A DNA stretch of 64,000 nucleotides from Phycisphaeraceae bacterium. Lineage in GTDB: Bacteria; Planctomycetota; Phycisphaerae; Phycisphaerales; Phycisphaeraceae. The stretch spans positions 1 through 64,000 of the forward strand of contig JAFIFY010000073.1 in assembly GCA_020831765.1 (NCBI GenBank). The letters run 5' to 3'. Below, in pieces: positions 42,236 to 51,185 of the stretch. Numbering within the stretch: position 1 is the first letter of the stretch; every line of letters begins with the position of its first letter. Under the pieces are notes generated by a model. The model worked only from the letters and a program-made list of their open reading frames with translations, searched no databases and was not told the DNA's origin. A program made the position numbers and the translations under genes.

Positions 42236-43075
42236 ATGAACGGCTTGAATCCCCGAGATTGGAACCAGCGCCCGCCCGAGTCATTGGGTGAGGCGATCGC
42301 CGCGCCGGGATCGGAGCTGGGCCAGTCGGTTCGGTCCATCCTGCTCATTGACCCGGAGCTGGAGCGAAAGTTGGATTCGGCCCTGGCTGTGAAGCCCATG
42401 ACCTCCGACGAGTTGGACCTGACCCTGGCCCGCTGGTGCCTGGCATTGGAAGACTCGCTGCCGGCGCTGGATCAGGCGCTTGCCGTTGAGCCGCCTCAGG
42501 GTCTGGAACAGCGGATTCTCGATGCGACCAGCGATCAGATACCCCAGCCGATCACACACGGGCTTGACCGTGCCTTGGAGCCGGAACCGGTTTCCGAGCC
42601 GCTGCGGCGCGCACTTGAAGCGCTCGTGCCGGCGGATTGGCGGGACGGCATCGCCGATGAGCCGGTGAGGGACGGTGTGCTGGCACGAATCGGCGCGGCC
42701 GAGTCGACAACCTCGGGGCTGCTTGGCGGTGGTTGGCGGGTCGCGGCGGCGGCCGTCATCATCGTGGCGCACATCGGGGCGCTGGCGATGATCCTTTCCG
42801 ATTCACCCAGGGCCGAGCCCACCGCCGCCGGCCCGGTTCAGGCCGAGGCCCAGCGGCTGGCCATGGAAAGCCAACTCAACCGGCTCTTCGACTTGATCGA
42901 GAAACCGGCGTTCCAGGATTCATTCGATCGCGAAATCTCAGCATTGCTCAATGAGATCGAGCTTGCCGCGGATGATGCGATCGCCGATGGGCTTTTTTCG
43001 CCCATGGAGCTTCACTGGCGGGCGGACCTGGATGAGTGGTCCCTGTCGATTCCAGAGGATGGCGAATTGTTCTAA
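42236..43075 (+). CDS. membrane protein, possible anti-sigma partner of the ECF factor
   Basis: 279 residues from ATG 42236. Residues 1-165 form a cytoplasmic, acidic, helical region with repeated segments (LDQALAVEPPQGLEQRIL, LDRALEPEPVSEPLRRAL). One transmembrane helix follows (WRVAAAAVIIVAHIGALAMIL), then about 80 residues outside the membrane. This layout, next to an ECF sigma gene, is what an anti-sigma factor would show, but no zinc-binding anti-sigma motif (H-x3-C-x2-C) is visible. The assignment is therefore from context. Confidence 0.6.
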   Translation: MNGLNPRDWNQRPPESLGEAIAAPGSELGQSVRSILLIDPELERKLDSALAVKPMTSDELDLTLARWCLALEDSLPALDQALAVEPPQGLEQRILDATSDQIPQPITHGLDRALEPEPVSEPLRRALEALVPADWRDGIADEPVRDGVLARIGAAESTTSGLLGGGWRVAAAAVIIVAHIGALAMILSDSPRAEPTAAGPVQAEAQRLAMESQLNRLFDLIEKPAFQDSFDREISALLNEIELAADDAIADGLFSPMELHWRADLDEWSLSIPEDGELF

Positions 43076-43236
43076 AGGTTCGGCGATGCCGCGTTCCTGT
43101 CCCGGTCCGGTTCGACAAGAGGGGCTGGCGCGTACGGCCGGTTTTGCATGGTGAAAAGGCAAATGCGGGTTACTCCCGCGGGATCGCGTTCCTTCCGGGG
43201 GCTGTGGCAGACGTGTTTGGAATAAGTGAACGACTC

Positions 43237-44019
43237 ATGAATGCAGACGGGACAAGTGGACGGAGTACGACGATTCGGCGAACGGCCCGGCACGTTCTGC
43301 TGTGCCTTTGTGCCGTGGCCGTGGCGGTCGTGCTGATCCCGGACTGGCGTGTCCATGCGGATGCTGGGGCGACCACGCCCGAGCGACGCGCGGCGGGGAG
43401 CGGTGCTTCGACCGATTCGCCGGAAGCCCCCGCGCGCGAAGGGCGGGCGAATACAGCGGCGCCGGACGGTGAACGCGTCCCAGCCGCGAGGAGCCAGCCG
43501 CCGCCCCGTCCCCGCGTTCCGGCCGACAGTCGCCCGGTGATCAGCCCGCAGATGCTCGATGATGTGTTGGCGGTGCTCGATGACATCGAGCCGCAACTGG
43601 CCGCGGAAGTTCGCCGCAGCCACGAGTCCAACCCCGAACGCACCATGGAACTGCTTCGTCCGCACCTGCCGTCCGTGCGGCGAATGATGACGATCAAATC
43701 GAGGGATCCGCGAGGCTACCAATTCCGCGTCGATGATCTGAGGTATGCCCGCAAGACCAACGAACTTGCGAAAAAGATCGCCGACGCCAGAGAGGCGGAG
43801 AATGACCAGCAGGTCCGAAGGCTGACCCGGGAGGCTCGTGAGCTGGTCTCCGAGCACTTTGATATGCGCCAGGCGTGGCGCAAGCACGAGGTACAGCTTC
43901 TTGAGCGACGCGTCAGTCAGATGCGTCAGGCGATCGATACCCGTGGGCAACAGAAGCAGCAGATCATTGATGACAAGTTGGAAGAGATTTCCGGCGGCGT
44001 TGTCAGTGGAGATTTCTGA
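43237..44019 (+). CDS. exported coiled-coil protein, possibly Spy/CpxP-like
   Basis: 260 residues from ATG 43237. A basic N-terminus and a hydrophobic run (HVLLCLCAVAVAVVLIP) form a signal peptide or anchor. Next comes a disordered Ala/Pro/Gly region to about residue 105. The remainder is helical and charged (RRMMTIKSRDPRGYQF, ARKTNELAKKIADAREAEN, VQLLERRVSQMRQAI), with the heptad-like pattern seen in periplasmic stress sensors of the Spy, CpxP and CnrX type. As third gene of the ECF trio it could sense envelope stress for the membrane protein before it (inference). Confidence 0.6.
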   Translation: MNADGTSGRSTTIRRTARHVLLCLCAVAVAVVLIPDWRVHADAGATTPERRAAGSGASTDSPEAPAREGRANTAAPDGERVPAARSQPPPRPRVPADSRPVISPQMLDDVLAVLDDIEPQLAAEVRRSHESNPERTMELLRPHLPSVRRMMTIKSRDPRGYQFRVDDLRYARKTNELAKKIADAREAENDQQVRRLTREARELVSEHFDMRQAWRKHEVQLLERRVSQMRQAIDTRGQQKQQIIDDKLEEISGGVVSGDF

Positions 44020-44128
44020 GGCGCTGGGATTCGCGTCCCGCCGGCGCGGCAGTCATCGGCTGACATCAAAAGTCCCGTTTCTCGCTGAAAAGCCGTGTGA
44101 TCGAGGGTCGTTCCGGTGTTCGTTCGGC

Positions 44129-44157
44129 TTGGATTTTTCCACGCGATTCGATATACT
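44129..44157 (+). promoter_or_regulatory. predicted promoter of the DUF4914 gene
   Basis: -35 TTGGAT (44129-44134), 17-base spacer, -10 TATACT (44152-44157); matches of 4 and 5 of 6 bases. The start site would be near 44164, 71 bases before the ATG, whose ribosome-binding site AAAGGA lies at 44221-44226. Confidence 0.6.
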
Positions 44158-44234
44158 TTCGCCGACGGCTGTGCCCTGACCCAGCCCCGCATACTTGCCG
44201 CCGACGCGTCAACCATTCCTAAAGGAAAAGTCCC

Positions 44235-46157
44235 ATGCCCGTTGCCAGCCCCACAGCTTCCTGCCCATTCCACGTCCCGACCGAACTGGCTGAAATCCTC
44301 GCGGAGTGTCCCGGGTTCACCATCGCCAATTCATCAGATGAACTGGTCGAACTGGCGGTTCGTGATGCGGCGACCGAAGGGCCGAACGTCGGCTGGCATG
44401 AGGTGGCTTACGACATTCCCGGCCAGGGGCGACAAGTCCTGGCCACGGTTTGCCGCGTCAAGAACGGCATCGCCGCCAACTACCCGGACCCCTACATGCG
44501 CCGGCGCGACCCGGATTGCATGTTCATCGGTGATAAGCTGCCCACCAATAAGCCCCGCTTCGATGAACGCTTCGGCATGGACTTCGAGAAGGTGCGCCAG
44601 GAAACGTTCGAATGGCTCAAGAAGCAGGAGCTGGCGCTCTTCACGTTCTATGCCGGCAGCGGCCGATCCACCGGTGTACCTTCGGTCGTGGTTGCGCCGG
44701 CCAATACCGGTTTCTTCGCCTTGGGTCTGGCGCTGCTTCAGGGCATCCTTGACAGTCGCAAGCTTGATGATTCCTTCAAGCCCCAGGCGGTGATTTACGT
44801 CGCGCCCACCTTCCGCCAGACCCACTTCAAGGGCAAGCAGGTGGTCGTTCACAATCGCCGCGAGCATATGCATGAGCTTTTCAGCTTCAATCTGTATCCC
44901 GGCCCGAGCGCCAAGAAGGGCGTCTACGGCATGCTGCTGACCCGGGGCGAGACGGAAAAGTGGGTCACCGCCCACTGCTCAACCGTCCAGGTCGTCACGC
45001 CTTACGACAACAAGCTCACCATCATGCACGAAGGCGCTTCGGGCGGTGGCAAGAGCGAAATGCTCGAACACGCCCATCGCCAGCGTGACGGTCGATTGCT
45101 CCTGGGTCACAACCCGATCACGGACGATCGCCGCTATCTGACGTTGCCCCGAACCTGTGAACTTCACCCGGTCACCGACGACATGGCCACCTGCCATCCG
45201 ACGCTGCAGAAGGGCAAGGGGAAGATCACCCTCATGGATGCCGAAGATGCCTGGTTCATCCGCGTGAACCACATCAATCATTACGGCATCGATCCGCATC
45301 TGGAAGAGATCACGGTCCATCCCTCCAAGCCGCTGCTGTTCCTGTCCATCGATGCCAAGCCGGGCTCGACCGCGCTGATCTGGGAACACATCATGGATGA
45401 GCCGGGCAAGCCCTGCCCGAATCCCCGTGTGATCGTGCCCCGCGAGGTCATCCCCGATGTCGTGAATGGATCGGTGACGGTGGATGTGCGAAGCTTCGGG
45501 GTGCGGTGCCCACCGTGTACCCGGGAGAAGCCCACCTACGGCATTCTCGGTCTGTTTCACATTCTGCCGCCCGCCCTGGCCTGGCTGTGGCGCCTGGTCG
45601 CGCCGCGCGGCCATGACAATCCGAGCATTGTCCAGACCGAAGGCCTCAGTTCCGAAGGTGTCGGCTCTTACTGGCCGTTCGCCACGGGCCGCAAGGTCGA
45701 TCAGGCCAACCTGCTGCTGCGACAGATCATCGATACGCCGCGCACCAAGTACATCATCTGCCCCAACCAGCACGTGGGCGCCTGGAAGGTCGGCTTCATG
45801 CCGCAGTGGATCGCCCGGGAGTACCTCGCCCGGCGCGGCGGGGCACGCTTCACCACTTCGCAGGTACGCGCAGCGCGTTGCCCGCTGCTTGGCTACGCCC
45901 TCAGCTCCCTGGTGATCGAGGGCCAGACCATGCCGCCGATCTTCCTCCGCGTCGAAAAGCAGGACGAAGTCGGACCCGAGGCATATGACCTGGGCGCCAA
46001 GCAACTGGCCGAGTTCTTCCATCAACAGATCCAATCGTTCCGCGAGCCCGATCTCGATCCCCTGGGCGAAAAGATCATTCAGGCGTGCCTGGACGGCGCT
46101 ACGGTCGAGCAGTATGAAGAACTGCTCGATGGCGGCGGCCTGGCCGATGATGAATGA
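44235..46157 (+). CDS. DUF4914-family protein with a PEPCK-like P-loop
   Basis: 640 residues, full length for the family as far as I know. The middle carries an ATP-binding loop EGASGGGKSEMLEHAH (near residue 270), similar to the one in ATP-dependent phosphoenolpyruvate carboxykinase, and DDRRYLTL with acidic residues nearby. Further motifs (FFALGLALLQGILD, VIYVAPTFRQTHFKGKQV) are conserved in the family. The enzyme's reaction is not known to me; kinase or phosphotransfer chemistry is likely. It has its own promoter and a strong bidirectional terminator, so it is an independent gene. Confidence 0.85.
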   Translation: MPVASPTASCPFHVPTELAEILAECPGFTIANSSDELVELAVRDAATEGPNVGWHEVAYDIPGQGRQVLATVCRVKNGIAANYPDPYMRRRDPDCMFIGDKLPTNKPRFDERFGMDFEKVRQETFEWLKKQELALFTFYAGSGRSTGVPSVVVAPANTGFFALGLALLQGILDSRKLDDSFKPQAVIYVAPTFRQTHFKGKQVVVHNRREHMHELFSFNLYPGPSAKKGVYGMLLTRGETEKWVTAHCSTVQVVTPYDNKLTIMHEGASGGGKSEMLEHAHRQRDGRLLLGHNPITDDRRYLTLPRTCELHPVTDDMATCHPTLQKGKGKITLMDAEDAWFIRVNHINHYGIDPHLEEITVHPSKPLLFLSIDAKPGSTALIWEHIMDEPGKPCPNPRVIVPREVIPDVVNGSVTVDVRSFGVRCPPCTREKPTYGILGLFHILPPALAWLWRLVAPRGHDNPSIVQTEGLSSEGVGSYWPFATGRKVDQANLLLRQIIDTPRTKYIICPNQHVGAWKVGFMPQWIAREYLARRGGARFTTSQVRAARCPLLGYALSSLVIEGQTMPPIFLRVEKQDEVGPEAYDLGAKQLAEFFHQQIQSFREPDLDPLGEKIIQACLDGATVEQYEELLDGGGLADDE

Positions 46158-46195
46158 TCTCGTCGCGATCACGCCCACATGTTGAAATATGAACA

Positions 46196-46228
46196 GCCGC
46201 CCGCGGAATCTCGCGGGCGGCTTCTTTT
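46196..46228. terminator. strong terminator between convergent DUF4914 and ilvD genes
   Basis: GCCGCCCGCG (46196-46205) pairs perfectly with CGCGGGCGGC (46212-46221) around a 6-base loop, followed by TTCTTTT. The plus-strand gene is clearly served; ilvD on the other strand ends 33 bases away and could use the same stem, though its tail is poorer. Confidence 0.85.
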
Positions 46229-46260
46229 GGGGGTTCTTCGAGCCTTTTCGACACGACCGA

Positions 46261-47952
46261 TCAAAGGTCGGTCACACATCCCCGGCTGGCCGGGCCGACC
46301 AGGCGGATGTACTTGGCCAGCGTGCCGCGCTGAGCCTTGTAGGCCGGCATCGTCCAGCTCGCCTTGCGCGCCGCCATTTCCTTTTCATCCACGGCGATAT
46401 CGATCGAGCGATTCGAGGCATCGATGATCACCCGGTCGCCATCGTGCACCAGTGCGATCGGCCCGCCTTCCTGCGCTTCGGGGCAGACGTGCCCGATGAT
46501 GAATCCGTGCGAGCCGCCACTGAACCGACCATCGGTGATCAGTGCAACATCATTGCCCAGGCCCGCGCCCATGATCGCGCTGGTGGGGGTGAGCATCTCA
46601 GGCATGCCCGGCCCGCCCTTGGGCCCTTCGTAGCGGATGATGATCACATCACCCTTGCCGATCCGGCCCTGTTCCAGCGCCTCGAGCATCAGTTCCTCAC
46701 TATCAAAGCACTTGGCCGTTCCCTCGAATCGAAGCCCCTCCTTGCCCGTGATCTTGGCCACCGCGCCTTCCGGGGCGAGGTTGCCGTAGAGGATCGTGAT
46801 GTGGCCCTTGGGCTTGATCGGCTTATCCAGGGGCGCGACCACATCCTGGCCCTGCTTCAAGGTCGGTGCTGATTCCAGGTTCTCGGCCACGGTCCGCCCG
46901 GTGACGGTCATGCAGTCGCCCTTGAGCATGCCTTCATCCAGCAGCATCTTCATCACCGCCGGAATGCCGCCGACGTTGTGCAGGTCTTCCATCACATACC
47001 GCCCCGACGGCTTGAGATCGGCCAGGAAAGGAACCTTGTCGGCCACCACCTGGAAATCATCGAGTGAGAGTCGCACATCCACCGCATCGGCCATGGCCAG
47101 CAGGTGCAGCACCGCGTTGGTCGAACCGCCCAGCACCATGACCACCACCATGGCGTTGTGGAACGCATCGCGCGTCATGATGTCGCGGGGCTTGAGGTCC
47201 ATCTCCAGGAGATTGCGGATCGCCTGGCCGGCCATCCGGCATTCTTCGATCTTCAGCGGGTCCACCGCGGGTGTCGAGCTGGAGCCGGGCAGGCTCATGC
47301 CCATGGCCTCGATCGCGCTGGCCATGGTGTTGGCGGTGTACATGCCGCCGCAAGCGCCAGGGCCGGGTATGCTCCGGCGCACGATCTGGCACCGCTGCTC
47401 CTCGGTGATGCGGCCGGCCAGGGCCTCGCCGTAACACTGGAACGCCGAGACAATGTCCAGCGGCTGGTCCTTGCCGCCATCCTTCATGCAGCCGGGCTTG
47501 ATGGTCCCGCCGTAGATCATCAGGCCCGGACGGTTGACCCGTGCCATGCCCATGATGCAGCCGGGCATGTTCTTATCGCAGCCCGGCAGCGTGATGCAGG
47601 CGTCGTACCACTGCGCGGCCATGACCGTCTCGATCGAATCGGCGATCAGGTCGCGCGATTGCAGCGAAAACGACATGCCGCTGGTGCCCATCGAAATGCC
47701 GTCCGAGACGCCGATGGTGTTGAACCGCAGCCCCACGAGCCCCGCCTCGACCACACCCCGACGAACTTCACCGGCAAGGTCCAGCAGGTGCATGTTGCAT
47801 GTGTTGCCCTCGTACCAGCACGAGGCGATGCCGATCTGAGGCTTGTTCATATCCTCTTCGGTCAGACCCGCGCCGTAAAGCATGGCCTGACTGGCCCCCT
47901 GGCTGCGGGGCTGGGTGATCCGGCAACTGATGCGATTGAGTGAATCGGGCAT
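46261..47952 (-). CDS. ilvD: dihydroxy-acid dehydratase
   Basis: 563 residues. It dehydrates 2,3-dihydroxy-isovalerate and -methylvalerate in the last common step to valine and isoleucine, using an iron-sulfur cluster. The cluster cysteines are visible in [23 protein letters not shown] and [13 protein letters not shown]; the substrate segment SFSLQSRDL and the C-terminal [11 protein letters not shown] are intact. The leader upstream contains the largest copy of the G-rich repeat, so control of ilvD may involve it (inference). The other ilv genes are elsewhere. Confidence 0.97.
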   Translation of the reverse strand: MPDSLNRISCRITQPRSQGASQAMLYGAGLTEEDMNKPQIGIASCWYEGNTCNMHLLDLAGEVRRGVVEAGLVGLRFNTIGVSDGISMGTSGMSFSLQSRDLIADSIETVMAAQWYDACITLPGCDKNMPGCIMGMARVNRPGLMIYGGTIKPGCMKDGGKDQPLDIVSAFQCYGEALAGRITEEQRCQIVRRSIPGPGACGGMYTANTMASAIEAMGMSLPGSSSTPAVDPLKIEECRMAGQAIRNLLEMDLKPRDIMTRDAFHNAMVVVMVLGGSTNAVLHLLAMADAVDVRLSLDDFQVVADKVPFLADLKPSGRYVMEDLHNVGGIPAVMKMLLDEGMLKGDCMTVTGRTVAENLESAPTLKQGQDVVAPLDKPIKPKGHITILYGNLAPEGAVAKITGKEGLRFEGTAKCFDSEELMLEALEQGRIGKGDVIIIRYEGPKGGPGMPEMLTPTSAIMGAGLGNDVALITDGRFSGGSHGFIIGHVCPEAQEGGPIALVHDGDRVIIDASNRSIDIAVDEKEMAARKASWTMPAYKAQRGTLAKYIRLVGPASRGCVTDL

Positions 47953-47993
47953 GGAGTTCTCCAGGTCATTGGCGGCGTGGGCCGGTTTTTTTG

Positions 47994-48071
47994 TTCCGGA
48001 GGCGAGGCCGGGGTTATTTCCGGGGGTACTTCCGGGGGCGGTTCCGGGGGTACTTCCGGGGGGGGCGGGGG
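47994..48071 (+). repeat. G-rich short repeat, copy D (largest)
   Basis: Two identical 21-base blocks, 48018-48038 and 48042-48062, each made of TTCCGGGGGTAC plus TTCCGGGGG, with diverged units before them (TTCCGGAGGCGAGG, GGGGTTATTTCC) and a run of eight G after them. It lies 42 bases upstream of the ilvD start, so the ilvD leader RNA would contain the C-rich strand. Confidence 0.88.
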
Positions 48072-48466
48072 TTGATCAGCGGACAAGGATACCCTTGCCT
48101 CGTCCCCGCGGGAATCATCCGTTAGGCCGATGCGGGCGGCGAGGCCATATCGGCCAAGCCATCAATTCCGACCGGCAGGACCGATGTTGTAGACTTCCCC
48201 GCCCCGATTCGCAACCAGCCGGCCCGAATGCCGAGATGGAAAAGCTCGAGTCCGCAATGACCGCCGCGCGGCCGATCTTCCCGGGCGTTCGCGGTTTGCG
48301 GTGGCCGGCTCCGCTCCGCTCGCCCGCGTTGCGCTCGCCATGATGGGCAACCCCGGGGAACGCTTCCCCTGAGTTGAGCATGGGGACATTTCCACTTGAG
48401 TTGCGGCAACGTGATCCTTGGTCAACGATCTGAAGGCCGATTCGATGATCGGATACACTGCCGGGC
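48072..48466. other. intergenic region upstream of the HAD gene
   Basis: No gene can be supported in about 395 bases. A perfect small hairpin GGGGAA-CGC-TTCCCC lies at 48355-48369. The DNA from 48240 to 48400 looks like non-coding or decayed sequence. The region should also include the promoters of ilvD and of the HAD phosphatase. Confidence 0.4.
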
Positions 48467-49159
48467 ATGATCAAGGCGATGATCTTCGATTTCGATGGCG
48501 TGCTGGTGGATTCCGAGCCCCTGCATTTTCAGGCGTTTCTTGATGTGCTCGGGCCATTGGGCGTGGAGTTCGATTATGATGAATATCTGCGCACTTACCT
48601 GGGCTTCGATGACCGCGATGCACTGACTCATGCGGTGCGGGCGCATCGCGGCGATTGGCCGGAGTCGTTGGACCTGGCAGCGCTGTGTCGGAGCAAGCAG
48701 GAGGCTTTTGAAGCGATCATCGCCCGGGGCATCGACCCGATTCCGGGGGCGGAGGAACTGGTTGCGCGCATCAGCAGTGTCATGCCCGTGGCCATCGCCA
48801 GCGGGGCGACCCGTCGCGATATCCAGCTCATCCTCGGCGGCCTGATGCCGGATCATCCCTTCGATCCGATTGTCAGCGCTGATGATGTGGAACAGTCCAA
48901 GCCGCATCCGGCGACTTACCAGCAAGCCGCCGAGGGTCTGAGCCGACGCGCAGGTGGTGCGGGCCCAATCCGCCCGGGCCAGATCGTGGCCATCGAGGAC
49001 ACCGCCGCCGGCATCGAATCCGCCCGGGCGGCGGGGCTCTGGACGCTGGGCGTGCTGACCACCTCGCCTCGATCCGCGCTCCACCGCGCCCATCGAATCA
49101 TCGAGGACTACGCCGAGGTAACCCCCGAGCATCTTGCGCGCTGGTTCGGGGCGGATTAG
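48467..49159 (+). CDS. HAD-superfamily hydrolase (phosphoglucomutase/phosphatase type)
   Basis: 230 residues. Motif I FDFDGVLVDSEP holds the nucleophile Asp and acid-base Asp; motif II is IASGATRRD, motif III the Lys in SADDVEQSKPHP and motif IV AIEDTAAGIESARAAG. The cap is helical (subclass I). Such enzymes act as beta-phosphoglucomutases or small phosphatases on sugar phosphates; which one is not evident. Cytoplasmic; gene stands alone on the plus strand. Confidence 0.93.
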   Translation: MIKAMIFDFDGVLVDSEPLHFQAFLDVLGPLGVEFDYDEYLRTYLGFDDRDALTHAVRAHRGDWPESLDLAALCRSKQEAFEAIIARGIDPIPGAEELVARISSVMPVAIASGATRRDIQLILGGLMPDHPFDPIVSADDVEQSKPHPATYQQAAEGLSRRAGGAGPIRPGQIVAIEDTAAGIESARAAGLWTLGVLTTSPRSALHRAHRIIEDYAEVTPEHLARWFGAD

Positions 49160-49309
49160 GTGAAGGCCCCGGGGCGGCTTGTCCGCCGGTCCGCCTGGCG
49201 CTAACCAGCCACGTTGAGTTTTCGGTTAGCATCCGCCCGCGACGCGGGGTTGTTTTGGCGATTGCCGGTAAGCGGGTTCGGGGTGGAACGCGACCGTGGA
49301 GATCGATGC

Positions 49310-50383
49310 ATGCGTATCTGCCTGATCAACGAGGCCTGGCCGCCGCTGGTCAATGGCGTGGTCACCACCTGGACGCGCGTCTATCGCTGTCTGACGGCCT
49401 GGGGCCACGACGTACACGTCCTCCACCCGGCGATGTTCCGCACGGTTCCCTGTCCTGGCTATCCCGAGATTCGCCTGAGCGTTCGTCCAAGGGCGGCGGT
49501 GTCGGCCTGCCTGGAGGCCATCGATCCGGAGGCGGTGCATATCGCAACCGAGGGGCCATTGGGCGCGGCGGCGCGCCGGTGGTGTCTGGACAACGGCATG
49601 CCGTTCACCACGTCGTATCATTCGCAGTTTCCCGAATACCTGAAGCAATACATCCGTCTGCCGGTTTCACTCAGCTATCCCTATATGCGAAGGTTTCACG
49701 CCCCGGCGCGGCGGACACTTGTGCCGACGCCTTCCATGAAGGCCCGGCTCGAACACTGGGGCTTTGAGCATGTCAAGGTCTGGTCGCGAGGGGTTGATGG
49801 CTGGCTCTTCCAGCCGCGCGGCGAGCGCCGGGATGCCTTTGCCGGCCTGCCCCGGCCCATCTTCATCTGCGGTGGCCGAGTGGCCCGTGAGAAGAACCTG
49901 CCGGCGTTCCTGGGCCTCGATCTGCCGGGCACCAAGGTGGTCATGGGCGCCGGTCCTGTGCTCGGTCGGCTGATGCGGAAGTTTCCCGATGCGGTGTTCA
50001 CCGGTTATCAGAGCAACGAAATTTTCAGTTGGATGATGGCGTGTGCGGATGTGAAGGTCTTCCCGAGCCTGACCGATACCTTCGGCCTGGTGATGCTCGA
50101 GGCGATGGCCGCCGGGGTGCCGGTGGCAGCGCATCCGGTGACCGGTCCGGTGGATGTGATCCGCTCGGGTGAGGGGGGCGTGCTGGATGAGAATTTGAGG
50201 CACGCGGCCATGGATGCCCTGGACCTGTCACGCGATTCCTGCCGCGCCCAAGCGCTCAGCTACACCTGGGATGACTGTGCCCGCGACCTTCTGGCCCACC
50301 TTGAACCCCGCGCTTCAACATGCCGAAGCGAAAACCCGATCCCGGCACGCCCGGCGGCCATGGCCACCTCCACCGCCGGCTGA
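49310..50383 (+). CDS. glycosyltransferase family 4 (mannosyltransferase-like)
   Basis: 357 residues from ATG 49310, preceded by GGAGA. A GT-B enzyme with the N-terminal acceptor domain (RICLINEAWPPLVNGVVTTW, ATEGPLGAAARRWCLDNGMPF, TSYHSQFPEY) and a donor domain with GGRVAREKNLPAFLGLD and PSLTDTFGLVMLEAMAAGVP, the E-x7-E type site. It resembles GDP-mannose-dependent alpha-mannosyltransferases that build phospholipid mannosides or glycolipids. Membrane-associated activity is likely although no helix is present. Confidence 0.9.
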   Translation: MRICLINEAWPPLVNGVVTTWTRVYRCLTAWGHDVHVLHPAMFRTVPCPGYPEIRLSVRPRAAVSACLEAIDPEAVHIATEGPLGAAARRWCLDNGMPFTTSYHSQFPEYLKQYIRLPVSLSYPYMRRFHAPARRTLVPTPSMKARLEHWGFEHVKVWSRGVDGWLFQPRGERRDAFAGLPRPIFICGGRVAREKNLPAFLGLDLPGTKVVMGAGPVLGRLMRKFPDAVFTGYQSNEIFSWMMACADVKVFPSLTDTFGLVMLEAMAAGVPVAAHPVTGPVDVIRSGEGGVLDENLRHAAMDALDLSRDSCRAQALSYTWDDCARDLLAHLEPRASTCRSENPIPARPAAMATSTAG

Positions 50384-50580
50384 GCCGGCCGGAAACCTTT
50401 CTGTAACCTCGCCGATCGGACGGGCATCCAAGTGGTGTCGCCGGCGAAAGCGGACAGTCGAATGGGGAACAATGATCCGTTCCCTGCCTTCTCCGAGTTC
50501 CGCTTTCGATGCCTTGTCGCCCTCGGAAGGACGGCACCCGGCTTCCGGATATCAGAATCAACCCCCGAAAGGAGCATGCC

Positions 50581-50916
50581 ATGAGTGCGGTCGATGTGGT
50601 TACATCCAGTGAGTTCGAGTCCCGAGTCTTGCGTTCGGCGCGGCCGGTGCTGGTGGATTTTTACGCCGACTGGTGCGGGCCTTGCCGGATGCTGGCCCCG
50701 ACGCTGGAGAGGCTCAAGCAGGAAACGGCGGATGTGGCCGAGGTGGTCAAGGTCGATGTCGATCAGTCCACCGACCTGGCAAGCCAGTACGGCATCCAGA
50801 GCATCCCGGCACTGCTGCTTTTCAAGGATGGACAGGTGATCAGCCGCGAGGGCGGAGCGCTGCCGCTTGCGCAGCTCAAGGGCATGATCGAGCAGGCGCT
50901 TGCGGCAACCGCCTGA
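50581..50916 (+). CDS. trxA: thioredoxin
   Basis: 111 residues from ATG 50581, 6 bases after AAGGAG. The active site WCGPC is in its normal place (FYADWCGPCRMLAPTLE), with the cis-Pro segment IQSIPALLLFKDG. It reduces protein disulfides in the cytoplasm using thioredoxin reductase. It is transcribed towards the transporter operon. Confidence 0.96.
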   Translation: MSAVDVVTSSEFESRVLRSARPVLVDFYADWCGPCRMLAPTLERLKQETADVAEVVKVDVDQSTDLASQYGIQSIPALLLFKDGQVISREGGALPLAQLKGMIEQALAATA

Positions 50917-50944
50917 CCAGCGCGGCGAAAACACCAACTCGATA

Positions 50945-50965
50945 AGAAAAAGCCGGACAACCGGC
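50945..50965 (-). terminator. terminator of the transporter operon (minus strand)
   Basis: On the minus strand GCCGG-TTGT-CCGGC is followed by TTTTTCTT. It lies 65 bases past the stop of the small subunit gene, and is a short but well-formed intrinsic terminator. Confidence 0.7.
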
Positions 50966-51029
50966 GTGGATGCCCTTCAGTCGCCGCCGATCCGTATCGG
51001 CGCGATGAGGCTTCCGCGCTGGTTGTCAC

Positions 51030-51185
51030 TTAATCCCGGTCCAGGTCCGTCGGTTCGATGTCCGCCGTGCTGTGGATATGTGATGCGGTGTCCCGGTTGG
51101 AAAGCACCTTGATGACACACCAGAGCAGAAACACCGTGACGCCGCCCACCGAAACGAGCATGACAAGCCATCCAAGCATGGTCAT
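51030..51185 (-). CDS. small membrane protein coupled to the NSS transporter
   Basis: 51 residues from ATG 51185, which overlaps the transporter stop by 4 bases (ATGA) and has GGAGGT 6 bases before it, inside the transporter's last codons. One transmembrane helix (MLGWLVMLVSVGGVTVFLLWCVIKVL) and a short polar tail. Small one-helix proteins of this sort are made next to neurotransmitter:sodium symporter genes in many bacteria, the methionine/alanine importer small subunit being the best-known case. Its role here as a partner of the transporter is an inference from coupling. Confidence 0.8.
   Translation of the reverse strand: MTMLGWLVMLVSVGGVTVFLLWCVIKVLSNRDTASHIHSTADIEPTDLDRD

Noticed and set aside
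47994-48071. G-rich tandem units as a CRISPR array
   Set aside because: Units are 9-24 bases with no unique spacers of regular length and no cas genes nearby.
48355-48369. Perfect GGGGAA/TTCCCC hairpin as terminator
   Set aside because: No T-run follows on either strand and it does not lie just after a gene.
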